From: Candidatus Omnitrophota bacterium
Lineage (GTDB): Bacteria > Omnitrophota > Gorgyraeia > Duberdicusellales > 4484-171
Assembly (NCBI GenBank): GCA_014729775.1
Contig: WJJJ01000021.1
Location: forward strand, 88,788-122,050
DNA: 33,263 nt
Reading direction: 5' to 3'
Below the pieces are notes generated by a model that did no database searches, was not told the DNA's origin, and saw only the letters and a program-made list of their open reading frames with translations. Of this stretch, positions 33,201-33,263 are shown in pieces. The translations under genes were made by a program, and so were the position numbers. Every line of letters begins with the position of its first letter. Positions within the stretch are counted from its first letter, which is position 1.

Positions 33201-33262
33201 TCCTCCACTCCGGAATGAGAGGGGAATCCTTCCTGGTACTTGATGCCCAGCATTATCCCGGG
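2..33262 (-). CDS. Giant multidomain protein, partial at both ends (11,087 codons in window)
   Basis: One minus-strand frame is open from 33262 to 2, with neither start nor stop in the window. Codons at both edges, at all 23 linker sites and at the motifs of the enzyme-like modules share one register, so there is no frameshift between them and I saw no in-frame stop. By chance an open frame of this length is effectively impossible. The chain is a string of about 24 modules of 200-990 residues, each resembling a free-standing enzyme and separated by Ser-Ser-Pro linkers. Internal ATGs (for example 33251-33253) are not credible starts, because coding continues upstream of them. Proteins of this size are known mainly from Omnitrophota; the assignment here is inference. 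Function is unknown: a scaffold, a processed polyprotein or a surface or membrane-anchored giant all remain possible. Confidence 0.95.
236..865 (-). other. Module 23: GNAT N-acetyltransferase-like
   Basis: Residues 10800-11009. The core of a GNAT domain is evident: strand VSVAPALYVSQKYRKRGIGR with the acetyl-CoA pyrophosphate-binding (R/Q)-x-x-G-x-G/A loop (YRKRGIG from 10914), a helix TAVSFLFRSAQ, and a last strand-helix element EENTKFYRDFGCEVVFK where most GNATs have N..a...Y.k.GF. The length is that of a free-standing acetyltransferase. Substrate unknown. Residues after about 10960 are linker-like. Confidence 0.9.
866..2551 (-). other. Module 22b: helical repeat region (HEAT/TPR-like)
   Basis: Residues 10238-10799. 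It consists of consecutive amphipathic helices with regularly spaced Leu and Ala, such as RRCFEVLQENDTFEKRIAAS then QAVKLLLRDAMDKTSFRLRE and QSFRALGGLYSV, reminiscent of HEAT repeats. Later helices such as RERLAYLYSNTAAIHEYLG and RLARAQLGPGALLCQVAIA resemble TPR. No catalytic motif. No SSP linker separates it from the dehydrogenase-like domain, so it may be a protein-binding extension of that module. Confidence 0.5.
2552..3835 (-). other. Module 22a: Leu/Glu/Phe/Val dehydrogenase-like, catalytic lysines lost
   Basis: Residues 9810-10237. TSDLGTTEEDMKVIADAF (Asp9961) matches A.DVGT...DM of amino acid dehydrogenases. YPPFGWQLNAQGLVTAL matches the (A)TG.GV..A region, and RVLVDGVGVTGCSIIREL (Asp10095) is the NAD-binding G-x-G-x-x-G. 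It is followed by NGLDAVELL and ADILILAD. Upstream, where leucine dehydrogenase has MTYK...LGGGKAVI, this module reads RTCALWDIYMRGAATVI, so both active-site lysines are replaced. Oxidative deamination is therefore unlikely, though dinucleotide binding may remain. Domain order and spacing fit a full-length enzyme of about 370-400 residues. Confidence 0.8.
3836..5086 (-). other. Module 21: unrecognised, with a phosphoribosyltransferase-like loop
   Basis: Residues 9393-9809. A strand-turn-helix element RVLFVDTRATGKTLMYL (from about 9683) resembles the phosphate-binding loop of phosphoribosyltransferases (VDD..TG.T), with one acidic residue missing. An earlier FVARDALSIAEFYHYY is also reminiscent of proteins that pair an ARDG-type motif with a later VD.G loop. 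Neither match is enough to name a family. The rest is mixed alpha/beta, with an aromatic, charged C-terminal part. Confidence 0.5.
5087..5983 (-). other. Module 20: DprA/Smf-like Rossmann domain
   Basis: Residues 9094-9392. The family core is clear: VVSGFVPGVDMAAHRGAL (from Ser9213; DprA has SGLA.GID..AH..AL), TIAAVSDVLKYPYY, CFVSEYN, RNRITTALSDIVVVVEA and HSGTVDAVLRAYLQGKRV. DprA binds single-stranded DNA and loads RecA during natural transformation. Its start (FSLRTVSFIETTSTHV) replaces the usual IVGxR motif. The first 70 residues are basic and unassigned. Binding of a nucleotide or nucleic acid is plausible, but a role in DNA uptake inside a giant chain is not implied. Confidence 0.88.
5984..7405 (-). 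other. Module 19: unrecognised, membrane segment followed by long helical region
   Basis: Residues 8620-9093. The first 110 residues are Ser-, Arg- and Asp-rich and look disordered, apart from one hydrophobic-aromatic stretch (MEFFYGMTLPLQGIW). Two hydrophobic helices follow at about 8731-8770. The rest is charged and helical with heptad-like stretches (RDRLDSSMREVRRVRDMNEI, RIEQELRGAGREIV), suggesting coiled coils or helical bundles. No enzymatic signature. It may serve as a membrane anchor and spacer. Confidence 0.65.
6953..7072 (-). other. Two predicted transmembrane helices in module 19
   Basis: Residues 8731-8770 read VCITCLGLFVAFGFMWMG, a short break with Pro and Lys, then FSLWLGGSVMLWYFG. 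Flanking residues are basic on the N-side (NRR) and acidic on the C-side (DD). A helical hairpin would bring both flanks to the same side of the membrane. Confidence 0.6.
7406..8518 (-). other. Module 18: possible JAMM/MPN metallopeptidase-like domain with Pro/Gly-rich tail
   Basis: Residues 8249-8619. FLHGHPPSFDGE (His8459) followed after a short loop by LSSQDQISAA fits the JAMM zinc pattern H-x-H-P...S-x-x-D. An upstream Glu in FGIHEGTVF could be the catalytic acid. JAMM proteins cut isopeptide or peptide bonds near ubiquitin-like tags. The loop between HxH and SxxD is longer than usual, so this is tentative. The tail (from about 7610 to 7406) is low complexity, rich in Gly, Pro, Ser, Lys and Arg, and probably disordered. 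Confidence 0.45.
8519..10027 (-). other. Module 17: FkbO/Hyg5 chorismatase-like (RidA-related fold)
   Basis: Residues 7746-8248. Family-like elements in order: VVRHWNYIPHI (Trp7982), RYQDFNEARGWCYARAG, AAQTGIGID (Thr8056), then the C-terminal half FSGTAAIRGENTL (Ser8138) and GDVRGQTRITLENI (8152-8159 onward), and lastly VCRRNLLVEIEGEA. The SGTA..G..T...GDVR.QTR.T..N pattern and the closing VCR..LLVE.EG are characteristic of FkbO-like chorismatases and relatives formerly called pteridine-dependent dioxygenases. Chorismatases hydrolyse chorismate. Whether the active-site residues are all kept I cannot decide. The N-terminal 70 residues are unassigned. Confidence 0.75.
10091..10159 (-). other. 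Basic-hydrophobic segment, possible membrane helix or internal signal
   Basis: Residues 7702-7724 are a 23-residue hydrophobic run (AALSVAHFFYS... VIIIFA) preceded by a strongly basic stretch (RRGKRRFSFLRR) and followed by RSESASG. The layout resembles a signal peptide or signal anchor, but it is buried deep inside the chain. It lies just before the SSP linker at 10019-10027, so the following module could be on the other side of a membrane. Confidence 0.45.
10256..11122 (-). other. Module 16b: uridine kinase/phosphoribulokinase-like P-loop domain
   Basis: Residues about 7381-7669. A P-loop-like GKFAAGKG (Lys7396) is followed by a strand ending in an acidic pair (YAIDVDRWLL), then RKGEDIYIPLYVHPFDRR (uridine kinases have G..I..P.YD...H.R) and a later VLFEFEHALSF and ADLLFWVEAE. 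This order fits the uridine kinase/PRK family. The residue after the P-loop lysine is Gly instead of Ser/Thr, which removes the usual magnesium ligand and makes catalysis doubtful. It follows the membrane HExxH segment with no linker between, so the two may form one unit. Confidence 0.65.
11246..11632 (-). other. Module 16a: membrane HExxH metallopeptidase-like (M50-like)
   Basis: Residues 7211-7339. A long hydrophobic stretch at 7211-7252 leads straight into THEWAHW, giving the zinc motif His7253-Glu7254-x-x-His7257 at the membrane. A second hydrophobic pair at 7295-7320 and 7323-7339 ends in FFLGGINSILAASFRDH. An HExxH at the end of a membrane helix is the hallmark of site-2 protease (M50) relatives, which cut proteins within or next to the membrane. 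The third ligand motif (usually N-x-x-P-x-x-D) is not clear, which lowers confidence. The segment would anchor this part of the chain in a membrane. Confidence 0.6.
11714..13540 (-). other. Module 15: unrecognised, aromatic and charged, mostly helical
   Basis: Residues 6575-7183. It contains many Arg, Glu, Trp and Tyr residues (HHKWQRREVAWDW, RRDYYTRDFAAHH) and no glycine-rich nucleotide loop. A linker-like AGSPVPF occurs inside it at about 12735-12750, which may divide it into two subdomains of about 265 and 345 residues. I do not recognise a family. Confidence 0.72.
13541..15745 (-). other. Module 14: protein kinase-like fold plus unassigned C-terminal half
   Basis: Residues 5840-6574. It begins with two close linkers (15737-15745 and 15719-15727). 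Kinase-like elements are a Gly-rich stretch AAGGDAVVYL, a strand with Lys6013 (LVVKDL), a catalytic loop IVDWDVKTEN (Asp6144, with the Asn in place) and DFG in HFIDFGMAKIF (Asp6174). The catalytic Asp to DFG gap is 30 residues instead of about 18, so it is atypical. Key ATP and metal ligands are kept. Aminoglycoside- or lipopolysaccharide-kinase relatives are alternatives. Residues 6270-6574 are helical and unassigned, ending at the variant linker ASSSAG. Confidence 0.7.
15746..16381 (-). other. Module 13: guanylate kinase-like
   Basis: Residues 5628-5839 (212, the size of free guanylate kinase). The Walker A loop GVSGSGKTTL (Lys5643) starts nine residues after the SSP linker, so the linker stands where the start of a free-standing enzyme would be. 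TTTRERRHGE (from 5664) matches the GMP-binding TTR-x-x-R-x-G-E segment, followed by RYRRFVSEIEF and a YGV element. The family transfers phosphate from ATP to GMP (or dGMP). All motifs I can check are kept, so this module may be active or at least nucleotide-binding. Confidence 0.9.
16382..17890 (-). other. Module 12: glycogen/starch synthase (GT5)-like, apparently circularly permuted
   Basis: Residues 5125-5627. Eight residues into the module comes KIGGLAEIMVGLP (Lys5132), the donor-binding K-x-G-G-L motif of GlgA. Then come NTHDWQPQLVPGYL (His5252), VVTLHNRHQGFF, ITAVSPQWAREI, GIYNG, VARLDEQKG and ARRTGGLAVF, all in GlgA order. In normal GT5 enzymes KxGGL is preceded by the first beta strand (VLHVCSEMFPL type). 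Here that strand is missing at the start, and a matching one, HVVFIAPEFSPHA (residues 5608-5620), is at the end of the module. The E-x7-E region reads PFDLVVREAG, with the first acidic residue altered. The family makes alpha-1,4-glucan from ADP- or UDP-glucose. Confidence 0.87.
17891..18970 (-). other. Module 11: second SAM-dependent methyltransferase-like domain
   Basis: Residues 4765-5124. Motif I is VVILDAGCARGEF (Asp4947), followed by an acidic motif II in YLGIDIDGEALEQA and a later motif with NHLFEHL. It is not a recent duplicate of module 8: the two share only the general fold signature. The first 150 residues before motif I are helical and unassigned. Substrate unknown. Confidence 0.83.
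18971..20689 (-). other. Module 10: unrecognised, with a CxxC pair
   Basis: Residues 4192-4764. Near the N-terminus is FCPSCSNI, a single Cys-x-x-Cys pair that could bind metal if a partner pair exists; I saw no clear second pair. A basic helix follows (RSRKRRLIRQAKKKSAKEN), then about 400 residues of mixed structure with no signature I know. No membrane segment. It lies between the phosphorylase-like module and the second methyltransferase. Confidence 0.75.
20690..23107 (-). other. Module 9: alpha-glucan phosphorylase (GT35)-like, PLP lysine lost
   Basis: Residues 3386-4191, about the length of a full phosphorylase. Matches run in family order: AGGLGSFKPDL (compare SGGLGVLAGD), IVPAGMPYYPESF, SGCSSMHTRIL (from 3815; compare VNGVAALHSEL), VRRFVTYKCPDL (Tyr3949; compare RRFATYKR) and KEAGPTSFGNAQQNGAPTIG followed by TLDG. 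The last aligns without gaps to [24 protein letters not shown] of maltodextrin phosphorylase. This puts Asn4045 (codon 21128-21130) in place of the lysine that binds pyridoxal phosphate. Known phosphorylases need that lysine to split glucans with phosphate. The module is therefore probably a non-catalytic relative, perhaps still binding glucan. Confidence 0.85.
23108..23968 (-). other. Module 8: SAM-dependent methyltransferase-like (class I)
   Basis: Residues 3099-3385. Motif I is WLDVGCGLGWDL (Asp3180), the SAM-binding glycine-rich loop. Motif II ends in an acidic residue (IYGVDISRGAIDYA), and later strands follow (DVIWVSDLLLCF, then GGRLMVRWP). The size is that of a free-standing small methyltransferase. 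The substrate is unknown. All SAM-binding elements I would expect are present, so cofactor binding is likely. Confidence 0.85.
23969..24838 (-). other. Module 7: unrecognised
   Basis: Residues 2809-3098. It follows the linker SSPVSG at 24830-24838 and is rich in Tyr, Asp and Gly (AYYDYEFWKY, RWGVEDGGGDIAYL, NDDGYNGGIWG). No transmembrane segment is evident. I do not recognise a family. The C-terminal end is Gly/Arg-rich and runs into the variant linker GSSSVPGPS. Confidence 0.75.
24839..25768 (-). other. Module 6: HD-domain phosphohydrolase-like
   Basis: Residues 2499-2808. The HD metal-binding pattern is present: His2537 in a helix (NKAHVERVARYGAALL), the His-Asp doublet 2569-2570 in AAYLHDFGG, and a His-His pair at 2687-2688 in AHHFFYPEGFEGL. 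HD enzymes are metal-dependent phosphohydrolases or phosphodiesterases acting mostly on nucleotides. The ligand set looks complete, so metal binding is plausible. There is no GYP motif in the usual place, so this is not a typical c-di-GMP phosphodiesterase. The N-terminal 35 residues are Pro-rich and belong to the linker. Confidence 0.7.
25769..26728 (-). other. Module 5: possible Cys-His-Asp hydrolase (papain/transglutaminase-like)
   Basis: Residues 2179-2498. A Cys at 2232 opens a predicted helix (WSECLMSCALIGDVV), a His at 2280 starts a strand (THNVVVLDDYV) and an Asp at 2291 follows in VLDVTPF. This order and spacing (Cys on a helix, His on a strand, Asp on the next strand followed by x-Thr) is what papain-like and transglutaminase-like folds show. 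The assignment rests on the triad pattern alone, with no longer family signature. The remaining residues are unassigned. If real, it is one of three potential peptidase-like modules in the chain. Confidence 0.4.
26729..28216 (-). other. Module 4: unrecognised, strand-rich
   Basis: Residues 1683-2178. The module starts at SSPAGE and ends in a Ser/Gly/Pro-rich stretch with two degenerate linker-like pieces (ASSAVENG and VSSLPGG) just before the next true linker. Alternating hydrophobic residues suggest beta structure; aromatic and His residues are frequent (IRFHQHRLKIEAL, FEFHDCPGGRKVV region). I recognise no family. Open in the same frame as its neighbours. Confidence 0.75.
28217..30031 (-). 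other. Module 3: trehalose synthase (TreT)-like GT4 glycosyltransferase
   Basis: Residues 1078-1682. The family signature IINSTSAGGGVAEIMHRL (from 1125) matches the NST..GGGVAEIL opening of TreT and trehalose phosphorylase/synthase. It is followed by FFVEDPQPGLI, a VSRFDPWKG motif (Arg1345 onward) and SLREGFGLTMTEAL (Glu1427). TreT enzymes join a nucleotide-glucose to glucose to give trehalose. The GT-B core ends near residue 1480. A further 200 residues, unrecognised, run to the next linker and include a segment around YDSSAGKIYLPQEEF. Signature residues are retained, so the fold and probably nucleotide-sugar binding are preserved. With module 2 it forms a tandem GT4 pair. Confidence 0.87.
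30032..31960 (-). other. Module 2: sucrose synthase-like GT4 glycosyltransferase
   Basis: Residues 435-1077. After about 140 helical residues comes a GT-B core that tracks sucrose synthase closely: STHGWFAQSGVLGRPDSGG (from residue 575; plant enzymes have SPHGYFAQDNVLGYPDTGG), then TRLIPEANGTSCDQ, RVPFRGTDEWISRYQLWPY and GNYSDGN (from 698). The C-terminal Rossmann half has RLEEKKN (from 851) and the E-x7-E donor-binding motif in EGFGLTVIE (Glu946). Sucrose synthases reversibly make sucrose from a nucleotide-glucose and fructose. The nucleotide-sugar site looks intact, so activity is plausible, but the acceptor cannot be told. Sucrose-phosphate synthase is the nearest alternative family. It sits directly before a second GT4 module. 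Confidence 0.9.
31961..33262 (-). other. Module 1: N-terminal segment in window, unrecognised
   Basis: Residues 1-434. The 5' side is cut by the window edge. It is a mixed-composition, probably largely helical region containing a hydrophobic helix (around VAIAVVLASQLI) and ending in an acidic, Glu-rich stretch before the first linker. I recognise no catalytic motif. Its position just ahead of a sucrose-synthase-like catalytic core could mean it corresponds to the divergent N-terminal regulatory part of such an enzyme, but I see no sequence match to support that. Confidence 0.75.
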
Positions 33263-33263
33263 C

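Noticed and set aside
33251-33253. ATG near the right edge as a possible gene start
   Set aside because: The frame is open upstream to the window edge and there is no visible ribosome-binding site or domain start; it is more likely internal.
2-33262. Polyketide or nonribosomal peptide megasynthase
   Set aside because: No ketosynthase, acyltransferase, condensation, adenylation or carrier-protein motifs occur; modules are unrelated metabolic enzyme folds.
2-33262. Giant repetitive adhesin (cadherin, Ig-like, RTX or similar)
   Set aside because: No tandem beta-sandwich or Gly/Asp-rich repeats were seen. Apart from the short linker the chain is non-repetitive.
2-33262. Many separate genes that happen to be in the same frame, or reassigned stop codons
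   Set aside because: Linkers were read codon by codon and contain no stop of any kind, and no spacing or start signals; a shared frame at 23 consecutive junctions would not arise for separate genes.
2-33262. CRISPR arrays, tRNA, rRNA, insertion sequences or phage genes
   Set aside because: None seen by eye on either strand; the entire window is accounted for by coding sequence.

Overview
The whole window is one uninterrupted reading frame on the minus strand, open at both edges: codons run from 33262 down to 2, which is 11,087 residues with no stop that I can find. I checked the frame at 23 linker sites and at the catalytic motif of almost every recognisable domain. Every one has its codons in the same register (highest base of each codon = 1 mod 3). 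There are no intergenic gaps, RNA genes, promoters, terminators or mobile elements. Plus-strand ORFs and the short minus-strand ORFs in other frames are shadows of this gene. The true protein is longer than 11,087 residues, since neither its start nor its end is here. Residue numbers below count from 1 at base 33262.

Organism: a bacterium of roughly 50-55% GC by eye. Genes of this size have been reported mainly in Omnitrophota (candidate phylum OP3). I therefore suggest that group, but only by inference, as no marker gene is present.

Layout, N- to C-terminus (right to left): unrecognised segment; sucrose synthase-like GT4; trehalose synthase TreT-like GT4; unknown; possible Cys-His-Asp hydrolase; HD domain; unknown; SAM methyltransferase; glucan phosphorylase (GT35)-like; unknown with a CxxC; second SAM methyltransferase; glycogen synthase (GT5)-like; guanylate kinase-like; protein-kinase-like; unknown; membrane HExxH (M50-like) followed by uridine kinase-like; FkbO/chorismatase-like; JAMM-like; membrane and helical region; DprA/Smf-like; unknown with a possible nucleotide-binding loop; Leu/Glu dehydrogenase-like; helical repeats; GNAT acetyltransferase; start of another segment. 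These resemble soluble housekeeping enzymes, each at about its free-standing length, fused end to end. They are not the repeated adhesin domains usual in giant surface proteins.

The most striking structure is a recurrent Ser-Ser-Pro linker (consensus roughly [GAV]-S-S-P-[AV]). Twenty-two copies, plus two Ser-Ser-Ser variants, mark 23 module boundaries, and I saw none elsewhere. The serines use all six Ser codons, so what is conserved is the peptide and not a DNA repeat. Some modules keep catalytic motifs. Others have lost key residues: the phosphorylase-like module lacks the PLP lysine and the dehydrogenase-like module lacks both catalytic lysines. The glycogen-synthase-like module appears circularly permuted. 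I read the window as a giant polyprotein or scaffold of captured enzyme folds joined by a standard linker. Whether it is cleaved at the linkers, and what it does, cannot be told from sequence alone.
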